From Nymphaea colorata (Eukaryota; Streptophyta; Magnoliopsida; Nymphaeales; Nymphaeaceae): a DNA stretch of 64,000 bases. The notes below the pieces were generated by a model. It searched no databases and was not told where the DNA came from. It saw only the letters and a program-made list of their open reading frames with translations. The DNA lies in NCBI RefSeq assembly GCF_008831285.2, contig NC_045144.1:6284575-6348574 (forward strand). The letters run 5' to 3'. Both the position numbers and the translations under genes were made by a program. Shown piece after piece: positions 21,301-33,400 of the stretch (the stretch's first letter is position 1; every line of letters starts with the position of its first letter).

Positions 21301-23793
21301 CTGAAGGCTTGGTAACAAGACGCTCAGCCTCTTCAAATAACCTCAGCCCAGAAAGCCAGTAACCACTTGCAGTATACCTTGTCTTTAGTACGGTAGACAC
21401 TCTAGAGATTACAGAATATATCTGCCATGACAGTGATGATTAATTAGTAAGAATTTCCGAAGATAGTCACATGCTTATGAACCATCATCACAGATACTGT
21501 CATACAAAATAGAATATATAATATATGCATTTAGTAGTCGATAACATCAATCGGTGCCTACATCCAAAAGTCCCAAAGGTCTACATATGGTCTAAAAGGG
21601 ACAAATAGCCTACAAGACTAAAAACAAAAGGATCAAAATGTTTAAGAGCTTGTAATATTAAGTTAAAAACAAAAATGAACTGAAAAATAAAAAAAAGATA
21701 AAAAAATTTAATTACTTTATATCCACTAAGAATATCACATCTAAAAAAACAAGGAAAAAAAAAACCTAGTTGAAACTAAATAGCTGGTTGCCAAGGCACC
21801 TAGGCAGTCCTAGGTGCTACACTTTACCTAATGCGCAAAGAAGGCTTATGAGGGACCTAAGTGGAGTTCTCCATTGCATGCTTTTGCAAATGATTTATAG
21901 ATAACTAAAAGAGATGCATCACTGTGCATGTTGACAAAGAACTAGAAATGTTATAGCTGACTTCGGAAGGATGGTGACATCAAAGCAAGATATCTATTAT
22001 TACAAGCAAACCACAGCAGAAATGTACCTAAAGCAGAATTGTGCGATTCCGGTCAGGATATCTGTCATTAAAAATAAGTAGCATGTTTCTATAATAAAGG
22101 GAGAATTATTAACAAGGCAGTTTTGTCACATAAAGATAAAACATTTAACTAACTTCCACTGTCAAACTGTACAAAACTTATTCAACAGAATCAATTAAAT
22201 AATTGTACGAGCTAATATCTCCCTCTCTCTCCATTTGGTACACTCACTTGATATTTATCCATCCAATCCTATAAGCCTCATGTCCCTTTGGTTTCGTTGG
22301 ATTATTGATCTCATTTATTTACAGAAAATGTATGGAATTAGATAAACTTTGAAGTTAGAGGATAGATTTAGAAAGCAAGCCAAAAAGGAAGAAAAGGGCC
22401 ATCACTTTTTATTCTCCACATCCATGATTACATTGTCGGACATTAGACAGGAATCCAAATATGAAAGCAAAAGCAAGAAATAGAAATAATAACCTTTGGA
22501 ATAAGAAAAATAAAATTTTTTTACCCCGGACAGAACGGCAGTTGGTATTAGAATTGTTCTAGAAAATAAAGATGCAAGCCAATTATAAGAAAAACTGTTC
22601 TTCAAAAGGGAACTTCATGGCTAGGAGCCAAATTTTTTTTAGAGCACTGAAATGGAAATCTGTCTTTACATTTTACATTATTTAACCATAAAGAAAGTTA
22701 GAATGAAATGCTAAGAAAATAGAGGAATTAAGCATTCCTTGACAATTCAATAAGCTAGCAATCTCAAAATGGTTTTCCCAAATCTGGAGCACGTCGTTAC
22801 CCTTCTCTTCCTAATCTGTTTACCGTCCCCCCTTTTACCTCAAATTAGCTTTCCTAGTCACTTCCATTATTTGCATATAATTTGTCGTTCTTAATGTCAA
22901 CATTCATATCCAGTTCTACATTCATCACTAGATCTTCCACTATTTTTTCTTATTTTCCTCACGTTATCATAAAGTAATTGTCAACATTCATATCCAGTTC
23001 TACATTCATCACTAGATCTTCCACTATTTTTTCTTATTTTCCTCATGTTATCATAAAGTAATCATTTTTCTTTCTTATCTGTTCTCAGGTTGGTTACTAT
23101 CGATTTCACTTTTCCTCTATCGCTCTCTGACAAGCACATTCCGTAGTCCATCCTTCTCATCAAACCCTGTGCTTGGCCTGCATCCACTTGCACTTCCAGC
23201 AATCATATGTCAAGTTCTAGAATGACAAACAAAACTGTAACTCCTACGCATCAACCAAAGCATGTAAAGTGAAACAAATTAGCGATTTAACCCACGGGAA
23301 AAGCAAAATCATGCTTTAAATGCAAAGTCCACCCAGAAGCATACTCAATAAACCACTCAATTTAGAATGATATGTGTTACAATTCACTAACGCCCAAAAG
23401 GCAAACAGCAACAAGGTTCGTCAAGGGAGACACAATCAACCAACACCCAAGCGCAAGAAAACCAGTAATCCCAACAAGAATCATGCTTTTGAATTTGAAT
23501 TCTAACGACAGAAACAAATAACTCACAATCGAGCTCCTGATCCAAGCAGCAACGACTAGAATGACCAGAACTCAATTGGATAAGTACAGAAGGAAAGAAA
23601 AAGGAGGCAAAAGAGAAAATAAAATACACAAAGAGAAGAGCCTCGCCTTCGATTGGACCGAGGGAGGAGACGAGGCGTAGGATTCCTGAAGGATCTCCCG
23701 GAGCGAAGCGACGGCCTCCTCGAAGCTCTGTTTCCTGTTGAGCTTCCTCTGCAAATCCTCCAAAGTACGGATCAATTGACCATCGGAAGCCAT
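18387..23793 (-). CDS. AIP2: AIP2-like RING-H2 E3 ubiquitin ligase, five exons, frameshifted tail
   Basis: Exons on the minus strand: 23647-23793, 21202-21421, 20162-20424, 19281-19490 and 18387-18572. All phases fit and give 341 residues as read (Arabidopsis AIP2 is about 310). The N-terminal LEDLQRKLNRKQSFEEAVASL, the STVLKTRYTASGYWLSGL block, LFEGHLTVGAEPPPPAWL and EKPPPASKAVVAKLPIIEVT are family hallmarks. The RING-H2 ligands are Cys249, Cys252, Cys267, His269, His272, Cys275, Cys286 and Cys289, all present. AIP2 ubiquitinates the ABA-response factor ABI3 in Arabidopsis; that target is known for the family, not seen here. Two oddities: intron 1 seems to use a GC donor (AAG|GCGAGG), and the conserved C-terminal GAANAVRGGEYMYV-type tail lies in another frame because one A appears missing at 18496-18499. 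As read, translation ends at 18387 with an unrelated basic tail. Confidence 0.88.
18717..19083. repeat. Two diverged copies of a ~130-bp segment, in and beside the AIP2 last intron
   Basis: 18717-18850 and 18946-19083 share 'agggacttataa...attgattg(a/g)ttgtc', 'gctgaaaccaaaact' / 'actgaaaccaaaact' and 'ggttgaaatcca' in the same order. The second copy begins near TTGTAACATCTC and ends near GGTTGTGACA, a combination often seen at the ends of plant LTR sequences, so these may be LTR fragments. Both lie in the last intron of the AIP2-like gene. Confidence 0.45.
22896..23063. repeat. 84-bp tandem duplication in AIP2 intron 1
   Basis: Two nearly identical 84-base units start at 22896 and 22980 (gtcaacattcatatccag...), differing by about one base (cctcacg versus cctcatg) plus the final base. 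The near identity points to a recent duplication. Confidence 0.95.
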
Positions 23794-24374
23794 GGGTTCT
23801 CAGGAAGAATTCCCACCTTTTCCCTCTGTCGCTGCCCCTCTGCTTCGAATTTATATAGATTTTCATACACGCGACAGTTTCTTGGGAGAGGGGCAACCGA
23901 ACGACCAAACGAAGGAGGCCATCGCCCGCCCTTCTGCCCTTAACGTGCTCGAACCGCATAAATGATAAACGTACCTAAAATGCCGTTCTCTTTTTTTTTT
24001 TTTTCCTTTTTTTTTTTGGGTTAAGCGAGAGTGTAAGCCGAATTCCATCCAAGTTCACGTCTGCTTTACCAGGTTTTCTGGAACGCGCTCCATTATACAT
24101 TATTTGCTGATCGGTGTTTTCTTACGTTTCGAGAATTCGAAAAGTACTGTTGCACCAACTCTTTTGAAAATATCTTTCAATTTTGTAAGACAATTTGGGT
24201 GTTTTGTTTATCTTTTTTTTTTTTCAAATTTTAGGAGCATTTTGTCTTCTTAACTTTTCAAGTAAGGTAAAGGAATTTCACCACCCACCCAGTTAGATGC
24301 CTAAAACCTCCTTCTTCCCCTTATCTCTCTGGGGTTCAAGGCTGCTTTGAAACCTATCTGTGAAAATTTAATTG

Positions 24375-24490
24375 AAAACAAGTCAACAATACTTCATTCA
24401 TTGAGATCAACCAACTATGTTATACCCCTCTAAAAACAAGTCAACAATACTTCATTCATTGAGATCAACCAACTATGTTATACCCCTCTA
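24375..24490. repeat. 58-bp perfect tandem duplication
   Basis: The unit aaacaagtcaacaatacttc... ending in ...ttatacccctct occurs twice with a 58-base period and no clear difference, which suggests a recent event. Confidence 0.92.
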
Positions 24491-24989
24491 AAGATTTCGT
24501 CTTTTAAGCTTTTAATATTTGTTTAAATCTACGTGTTAATCATTAAATATCTTTAGATTTAAAACCTAAAATGAGTTGGGGATGCACGGGGAGCTGAAAG
24601 CCGCGTTGATTGCTTTTTCCTGATAACCGACCCGACTTAGACTTTGTTTGTTAGTTTTCAAGGATAAGGAGCTTGACATGCCTAGTTGGAGAAACATTAG
24701 TTGATGTCCAATTGCTGGGTTCATTCTTGTAGGCATCAACTCAACTCTTTGTACAAGTCGATATAGTCCTAGACTCTATAAGCAAGGAAGATGATGGGCT
24801 ATTGGCTCCTTGTTCTTAAGCGGCTGTGTTCAGCTTCCATTGAATTCTACTAATAACCAGATCCATTGGATACCCAATCTTTAATCATTGACTTTGATGT
24901 TTGTGTATGTAAAGCAAATCTCAAGAAAACCCCTCTTGAGGGATTCCCCAAAATTTTATTCAAAACATAGCTATATTTGCAAACAAAAA

Positions 24990-25240
24990 ATGAGCAGAAT
25001 AAAAGAATTAATGAGCATGGCAGATGTGGAGGAAGAGGAAAGAGATGAGGCTGAGAAAGGATCTAGAGCAGGCCTTGAAATTGAGGTCGTCATGTGGGGG
25101 GAGAAATCGATGATAAAATGACTCAGGGAGGGCGATAACAATCCTAAAATTTTTCAAGCTATAGCTAACAACAGGAAGCAAAGGAATCCTATTGTTGACT
25201 TGGAGGATTGTAAAGGCCTTCGGAAGGCATCAGCTGTCAT
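24990..25240 (+). pseudogene. LINE reverse transcriptase (ORF2) remnant
   Basis: The plus-strand frame reads SRIKELMSMADVEEEERDEA..., then after a stop LREGDNNPKIFQAIANNRKQ. The pattern of an acidic helix followed by 'L-x-EGD-x-N-x-K-F-F-H-x-A-N-x-R-R' is the linker between the endonuclease and reverse transcriptase of plant L1-type LINEs. Stops and frame changes follow, and no catalytic motif is seen. It may continue to about 25900 in broken form. Confidence 0.6.
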
Positions 25241-27457
25241 GGCAGAGCTTGGATGTGGAGTTCCAAACATGGTGCAAAGCTAAATTCAAAGGTAACTGGT
25301 TGAGTAACTGTTGGCACGTTTTAATCTCCTATAAGCATTTGAAAGATATGGTGGAACAGAAATCAACTAGCTCATGGCAGGGAATCAATAATGTCTGCAA
25401 AGAAAACTCTGCAATCGAGCATGGAGGGCAAGCCAAGAGACTTTTGAAGGATTAACGACAAACAAACAATAAGGAGAAGGAAGCATTGGAATGCTGGTTG
25501 TACATGGGTGTGTTATGTGAAGGAAGATTGTCAGAGATTTGTAAGGAGGCAGATGTGCTGCAGATCGTCCATTGCAAAAAGAGAAAGCTTTCTAGAGTGA
25601 TAGCAGTGTGGTGGGATGGCGGAAGCAGGAGCTGCAAATCACTGATATGTGAAGTTTCTTCAGGTGGGGAGAGGTAGAGAATCTACTCGAAATGTGGCTG
25701 CATACACTAGAAAATATTGAATGGTCATCGCCGTTGTGGTGCTCAATCATCTGCCAGGTATTGAAGCAGGCAAAGCTCTATCCAGGTTTGGAGAGAGGAA
25801 TGGGAGAGATGATGCGGGTGAAGAGGAGTTTCTGCTATGTAGTCTGAAATTGCAGGATTTCGTCATAAATCTTTAAGTGGGATTTTTTTGTTTGCAGCGC
25901 AGTAGGGGGCTTGGCTTGCCAGTTTTATTTCTCTGCAAATCTTTTTAATCCCCCTCTTTTTTGCCATCATAGAGAGCATTTATGTACATCATTTTTTTTG
26001 TTGTTGAAACAAATGGATGGGAGCTCATCTCCCAGCAGCCTTCCATTGGCAATGATCCTTATAAAACTAAAGGATCACGTTAGTATGTAATAGGCACCTA
26101 ATTTAGTGTATGTTGTATCAATAATATTTCCAAACTATTGCAGTTACAATTGCAAGAAATCTTTGAAGGATCAATTCTACAAGAAATTTGAGCCCATTCA
26201 TGTTCACAGTTTTGGTGGAAAACTAAGTAAGCATCTGCATCCAACTACAGGTTTTTGAAGATTAATTGGCCACAATTACATGAGCACAGATGAATGGATA
26301 CTTAAAGTTCATCCCCCATATGAACCTCTCGCTTGCTTCCCCAAGAATCGGTACATTATCATTTGACATCAGGAATCATGGAAGCATTTAATGCATGAGC
26401 TGCCAGCCATTTTTCAATCATTCCTGTGCATATAATACCGGCTTTATACGCATCATAGCATAGCATACGACCATGGGCATTATTACTATATCATTATTGG
26501 AGGAACAAAAAACTTTCTGCAAAAAGGCGTTGCCAACGAACACAGAAGCGAAAATTCTGCATCCAACCAGACCCAGAATTGCTCCGTCGTGGTCCTCCTT
26601 TTGTCCCATAATCTGTAAGCTCTGTTTTGTTGCCGCTTTTTATTCTCTTTTTGTTGGCCTTTCACAATCATATTCTGCTCCCGTTGGGCTCCTTTGGGTT
26701 TTTCCACTGACAGTGTTGGTAACCGGTTTTATTTATGTATGTATCTTGGAAATAAAAAGGTTGGAAGGACATCCACATGCAAGGTTGTCGCAGAATGCGT
26801 AACATCCATAATTAGTGAGGGGTTGCAGGCCGTGTAAGCACGCTATTACAGTCCCATAAACCTGCCCTAAAAAATGAGGCAGTTTTACCGTAAGAAGTTC
26901 TTCATAAATCAACGATTCATGGGATAATAACGTCACTGTTTGTCAAATGGTCTCTGCACGCCTTGTAAATCAAAACCTTTAACATTTTGGATTTTTAATA
27001 TTGCCACACTTGATTGATTTTGAGCTGTTACCACAATCATCCTTGCTTCAACATAACGTATCATTAGCTCAAGTTGACTTAATGCGCTAAAATACGGACG
27101 GTGCCCCTAAGATATTGCATGCCATCCTGCTTCAGCCACTCGAACAAAAACCTGAACCGTCTATACATACATTTGACCATACCCAATTAGGTTTGATGTT
27201 GAAAAGCCTTTTTTTCATTATCAGAACAAAAATGAATTTTTTTTCTAGCCATATCTAAATTAGTGAAATGTAACGTTCAATTACTACCAAAACCTTAGCA
27301 GCGGTAAGCGAGAATAGACTGACTTGTTCACCTTCCCACATATCCTATGATGAAACTATCTGAGTCCTGATGATTCTACAACAAATTCAATGCTTGAGGG
27401 TGCGCGTGTGAGAAAGAGAGAGGGTGAAGGGGGTGAAAAAATCAATTAATTTAATGA

Positions 27458-30400
27458 TTAAAGTGAGTGACATTGCAGCCCCTCCGGTAGATTTTTAGGC
27501 ATGGGGACAGCAGTCACGTATCTTTGTGGGGATAACTTTCTAGGCACAAGAATACCAGAATCAAAGGATGAAGGAGCAGCGGATGGACCAGAAGCAGATC
27601 TATCTGCTGGTGCTCCCTCTGTTGGCCCTCTCCCGTGGAACCTCGCAAAACGGTTGATGATGGAAAACCTCTCCAAGTCCTGGCATTCGATTCTTATATC
27701 TAACAATGAAGGCCCCTTCTCCAACCTGAAACACCATCTCAATAATAAGCAAAGCATTTAGTGCTTGACATCCTGAAAATAAATACCAGCAGAAGTGTGC
27801 AGACAGAAAACTAAACAAAACAACATGAGTTGCATATGTTACAGCACCCACTTCATATATCCAACTGAGGCGATTAAACATTACTTGTTAAGAATGCAAT
27901 CACGCAAATGAAGTAAAATCCAAGCAGGTTAGTCCGTGCCTTAGATATACAGAAGTATTTTTTATCTGGACAGATCAGATACCCTAGGACCAAAAAAGCT
28001 AACGTTTACCATTCATTACTTTTATTCCTCCTCGGTATAGAAGTCCTAGATACCTTGCCCTTGCCTGCCAACAAATCTTACCTCTATGGCAAAGGGGTAC
28101 AGTGGGATTGGGTGGGGGCTTCGGCCTTCGGCCAGTCGATGGGTCTCTCCCACTCAGCTGGAAATGGGGCCAAGGTGTAAAAACTCAACATTTCAACTTT
28201 GAGGCTTTAAAAGCCAACACAGTCTATGGCCTCCTCGTGAGCCTGTTGTCAAGAGCAGGATGACTCAGCAGCAAGTGTCAGAAGATTGCAGCTTACTCAA
28301 CAATCAAGCCGCACAAAAGAAGTGAGAAAACCAATTATGGAAAAGAAGCCATTAGAATGGATACAGCCATACAGGTGTTACACACATTGCAGAAGCCATG
28401 GACATGCACGAGCATAAGGATGAACATGAAATTTGCACACTCGATCTTCTAGCATGGCAGTATGATGATGTACAGGTTACCAAAGTTTGAAGCGTGGAAG
28501 TGGCAGACTGCTATGGAAGTGGAAGCGGAGTTCATTCCCAAGGGCAAGAAGGTGCTCCATACAGTCTTCGTGCTCAAAGGGATGACGAGGTTTCACTCTT
28601 TAGGTGTCTGTTTCCAAAATTAATAAGCAGGAGGGAAAAGAAACCATCTTCGGATAAAAAGAAATCTATTCCAAGGCAATCCTTTTTTTCATTTGCTGGC
28701 ATGGACATGTTGGTTATGCATACAAATTCTTCAAATGGTCAAATAACAAAAGGCAATTTTCCCCCTAGCCTCTATCCATTGGCCACGGTCACTTGAACTT
28801 CCATGTTTCTCATCTCTACTATCAGATAATTGAAACATTAGCTCTCCACACCTTTCTTAGCTTTTCTACACATGAAGCAAGAGTTAATCACCTTGGTGTA
28901 GGTTTATAATAGACTAGATACTAGTACTATTTAATCACCTTGATCTAAGATGATAACCAAGACCGCAAAAGGAAGGAGAGAAGCAACAACCAGTCTGACA
29001 TCTGGAAGGATTTGGACAAACGGGAGTTAGTGAGAAACTTCAAAACACTGCAGTTATCTGCACCATCTGGAAACTTCAAAACATAAACCTGATGTTTGAG
29101 TACTTTACTCCCTCATTTCGTCTTTTACTTTTCCCACTGATAGCAGTTTCAAATATTTCTTTTTAATAGAAGAGGAGCCTACCACCGACTATGATGATCA
29201 GGATTTGATTTATTTACAGGCATATGAACTGAGTGGAATGCAGTTACTTGAGACGGAAAAAAAAAAAAGAAAGGTCTTTTTAGAGGATTAAGGAGTTTAT
29301 TCAGCTGTGTGAACCTATTTTGAATTATACGTTACCTAGCAAGGGCTATAGCATATGTGAATGGCTATGAGTAGGCATCATACGATGAAGAAATTCTATC
29401 TAGGATGGCTGAGTAGGCATACGATGAAGAAACTGCATTGGTAACCACATATATTTAGGAGTGGGGCATGGTACTCCAGTTTCTGACCACTATGAGGCCT
29501 GAACTGTCATTCAGTTAATTCTGCACGCCAATCTATATTTTCTCCTGGAACATGTGGTACCTATTGCATCTCTTATGAGACATGCCAAAAGCACTAGGCT
29601 TAGTTTCTTTCAGGCATGGCACCATGGATTTGCAAACTCATATAACATGACCTACACATGCAGACTGGGTGGTTGGTCCAAAACAAATCAGCTCAGTAAC
29701 ACTAATTTCAAGGTTTACCGTTGGTTTTAAGTCATAAGAGAGCAGGAAAAACAAGATAGCAGTCACACCTTCCTGTTCTATTACATAAGAAAAAGCAAAC
29801 TTTTTACTCAACTATAATTCCATCTGATAAAAGGCTGAATTGGAAGCAAAGCAGATTTCACAAAATATCAAACAAAAATGGCTTATCTGTAAACATGAAA
29901 TGTCTTATCTCAATAAAACAATGCATTCACATATTCAACCAGAGCATACAACACATGATGCCTGATGGGGATTGTGTGCTCATTTACTACTGTGGCTGTT
30001 TTAGGAGAACATACAGCCCTGAAGACAAGATTTGGGAGGACTATCTGAGATATCAGATTTACATAGAACAAAAAATTGCAAACTTCTATATTTGATTTTA
30101 GTTTATCTGCCTATTGCTTTAGATGAAAATAAAGATCAAGCTCAAAAGAACTAGAAAACTTAAAATATATTATAGAAGTCTTCAATCAACCAACTCTTAA
30201 TACCAATAAGATAGTTTAATCTTCTCGGACCCTTAATAATAGTTTAATTAATTAATACTAGAAAAAATCCTATATGAAAATGAAGTTGACTTCGTCTTCT
30301 GTCCAAAGAGTTACAAATATTACAAGTAACAGTTGCGAGTGCAACAATCAAACTCGCAGTTTTGCAGGAATATATGTAAAAAGAGTCATATAGCAACTAC

Positions 30401-33400
30401 AGAGCCGTGTGACGATTTATGCAGCTTATTTGCATCTGTTCGAACACATTTGCCAACACTACAGGTACAAGTTTCCATGACATGCACATGCTGAAACATA
30501 TCAGCCTAATGGTTTACCTATGTTATAAAAATTAGAAGATAAGTGCCAATGGAAGACAAAAAAAAAAGAACGCTTCAAAAAGACTTGCATTGTTTCAAAA
30601 GGGACAATAAATGCAGATCAATTTTTATTATATCCAGGTCATGGTTGTCAACCTAGACAATTCCCAGGCCTAGCAAGTCAGGCCTAGCAAGTCACCGACT
30701 GATAGGCTGTGCCATCATTAAGTTAACTAGTCACTGCTTATTATCCACTGGCTCATAGTTTGTAGCATTTTTTGTTCTAGAGAGGGAGGCTTCCTGTGGA
30801 GAGAGAAGCTCAGAGCAGGACTCTCGCGTGGGAAACAGGGGACTCAGCTGGGAACCCCCAGCGCTCGCCGGGGGGATGGAATCGAGCGGGCAGACGAAGA
30901 CGCGTGGGCAGCTCGCCGGGGGGGATGGAAACAGGCGGGCAGAGGAAGACGCACGGGCAGCTCGCCGGGGGGATGGAGACGAGCGAGCAGATGGACCTGG
31001 ATGATCGGTTCGACTTCCCTGAGTTGGGGAAATATGTTGGAACCACCAAAGCGGATGGAGATGTGTGGGAGGAATATCACCGAGTGGAGTGGTGGGGAGG
31101 GAGAGCCCGTCCCTTGCCATTGCTGCACACCTTGGAGTGTCCACAGCTAACATTAGGCTAAGGAATACAAAGGATAGTTTAGTTTGGAGTGATGGTGGAA
31201 AGGCGAGCTTCAAGGCAGGTGAGATTATCAAGAAATGTTGCATTCAGGGTGTTAAAGAGTGGTGGAGGAGGAAGATCTGGGCTACCTATGCCCCGGCCAA
31301 GAGCTGCGGGCACTCCTACATCGAGTGTGAAGGCAGACTGTGCACTCTTGATACGATTCAGAAGACTGGGATTCATTTAACTAACCGTTGTTCTTTTTGC
31401 TATTGTGTTGAAGAGACAAATGCTCACGTCTTAATAAACTGTAAAATAACAAAGGAAGTTTGGAGGTCCATTGCTGCAAAATTCGATAGAGTGAACTTCC
31501 CCCAAGGTGAAATTGCAGATGCGTTCAAGAGATGGCTTCAAGCTAAGATAACGGGGAAGTGGAGGCGTTGGTGCTGGAGGATGGCCTTTTTAATTGTTTG
31601 CTGGAAATTGTGGTGTCTCAGGAATAGATGTCTCCATGACAGCCTTCAACCCCAGGTTAGTAGGAGATGTTTGGAGGAGCTGCATGGACAGCTTTTCCTT
31701 TGTCAAGTGGCCTGCTAAGACTGAAATTAAACTGCGAATTTGGATGGAAACTGGTCTTAATAGTGTGGACACCATTGCCTCCAACAGAAATGGAATGTTA
31801 ATTAACATTGTTAGAGCTTCTACTATGCATGGACCGAAAATAGCTGGTCTAAGCTATGTGGACAATGGCCAAATGGGTTGTGTGGTGATTATCAAGGCTC
31901 GTGGAAGGATTCATGAAGGTGAAATGGAAGTCTTGAAACGCATTCTCAGATTCCATAAGGAATATGGAGGTGACTATGTTATTGTCTCCCCAATTAAATA
32001 TTGGGTGAGGAAAACTACGGAAAGGCTGGAAGGAAGAAGCCAAATACTAGCTGGACTAGGTGCCTTGACCAATTTCATATGAGAATTTTTGTGGAGTAGG
32101 GTGCCACGATAGTTGACACAGGACGGGTGACCATGCATCATGCTAATGATCCTCATGACTATTTTACTGATTGAAAATGTATATGCATAGCTTGTAGGAT
32201 ATGTTTGTCTTCATTTTTTGGGTGAAGGGTTGGGTCAATCTTTTGTGCTTATAGTTAAAGGCCTTGTGGCCTTCCCTTGTATATATCCATTTTGTTGGAA
32301 TAAAGGTAGGGGGCCTAACCCCCAAGCAAGCTCTTTACTTCACTGGTGCATAGTTTCTTTGGGCCTTAAATGCATTTGTTAGTCTTTTACTTTCCTTTTT
32401 GTTCACATCTCTCTCTCTCTCTCTTCCCTAAGTGCTCAATTATCTTTTCATAGAAAAAATTTACAAAGGAGCAATCAAACTTTGGGTCAATAACAAAGAG
32501 GCCCCCACCTTTTTTGAACTACCACAAATAAGCCCTTATCCTTTCCAAGAACCTCACAAAACAAGCCCTTCATATTAAAAAATAATAAATTAATAAAAAT
32601 AAATGTATTATTTCAGCTATCATCATAAACATCATTTTCGGATTTTAAACGACGAGGCTTTCTCAAGTATAATATGGCAGAGTTGTTTTTACCTGGAAAA
32701 TTTCTGCAAGTTTTCAAAAAGTTAAAAAAGGAAAGATCCTAAAAATAGCATGTGAAAAAAGTGAAAATAAAAATCTGAAAAAATGAAAAAACGTGTTTTT
32801 TTCACGTTTTTATCATTTCGGCATTTTTTCCAAAAACATGTTTCTATTGCGATTTTTCATTTTTGGTGTTTTTCTTAAAAAAATGTGTTTTCCCATTTTT
32901 TGGCTGATCTGTTTTTGTGTTTTTTTGAACAAAACGTGTTTTCTGTGACAATGGTTTCAGCCACCAATTTGAATTTATTTAAAAAGGAAAAAAATAAGAT
33001 AAAGAAAATCACCTTGAGGACACTGTCAAGCGAGGTCAACTTCTAGCTCATAGCAGGGGTTGAGTAGCACTACCGTCTCCAGATGGAGCGACGAGGGCCA
33101 CAAGCAACCTTGACCCTCGCCGCTTTGTCCGACAACAAGGGTTGCTGACATCATCAACCATTGTTGTTAGGCAAGGGTCGCATCGACCTTGCCACTGGAA
33201 GCAACAATGAGGTCGGGGGTTGTGGATGCCCCTAACCCTCGCCACCTATCTGGCGATGAGAGTCGCTTGATCCACGCCCAATCACTATTGCCACTCATCG
33301 GAAAGGGGCGACTATGATTCTTTTATTTTATTTGTTAAATTTTTAAATAAATTCAAAGTTCAAACTGATGGCTAAAATAGTAAATTAATTTCTTTTCTTT

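Larger units (their letters stand above)
23794..27457. other. Intergenic between AIP2 and the Q/S-rich gene
   Basis: Holds the upstream region of AIP2 (with poly-T tracts near 23990-24020), a 58-bp tandem duplication and a LINE relic. An open frame at 26473-26802 (109 codons, with hydrophobic stretches) resembles no family I know and is probably chance. No other gene is supported. Confidence 0.45.

Noticed and set aside
26473-26802. 109-codon frame with hydrophobic stretches as a small membrane protein
   Set aside because: No homologue is recognised, an overlapping minus-strand frame exists, and the upstream region has no gene-like features.
28494-28796. 100-codon frame as a copia RT fragment
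   Set aside because: Resemblance was limited to a few charged residues; no RT motif was found in any frame.
30796-31161. GC-rich 121-codon frame as a host gene
   Set aside because: It is built on a 48-bp tandem repeat and lies inside the LINE bounded by target-site duplications.
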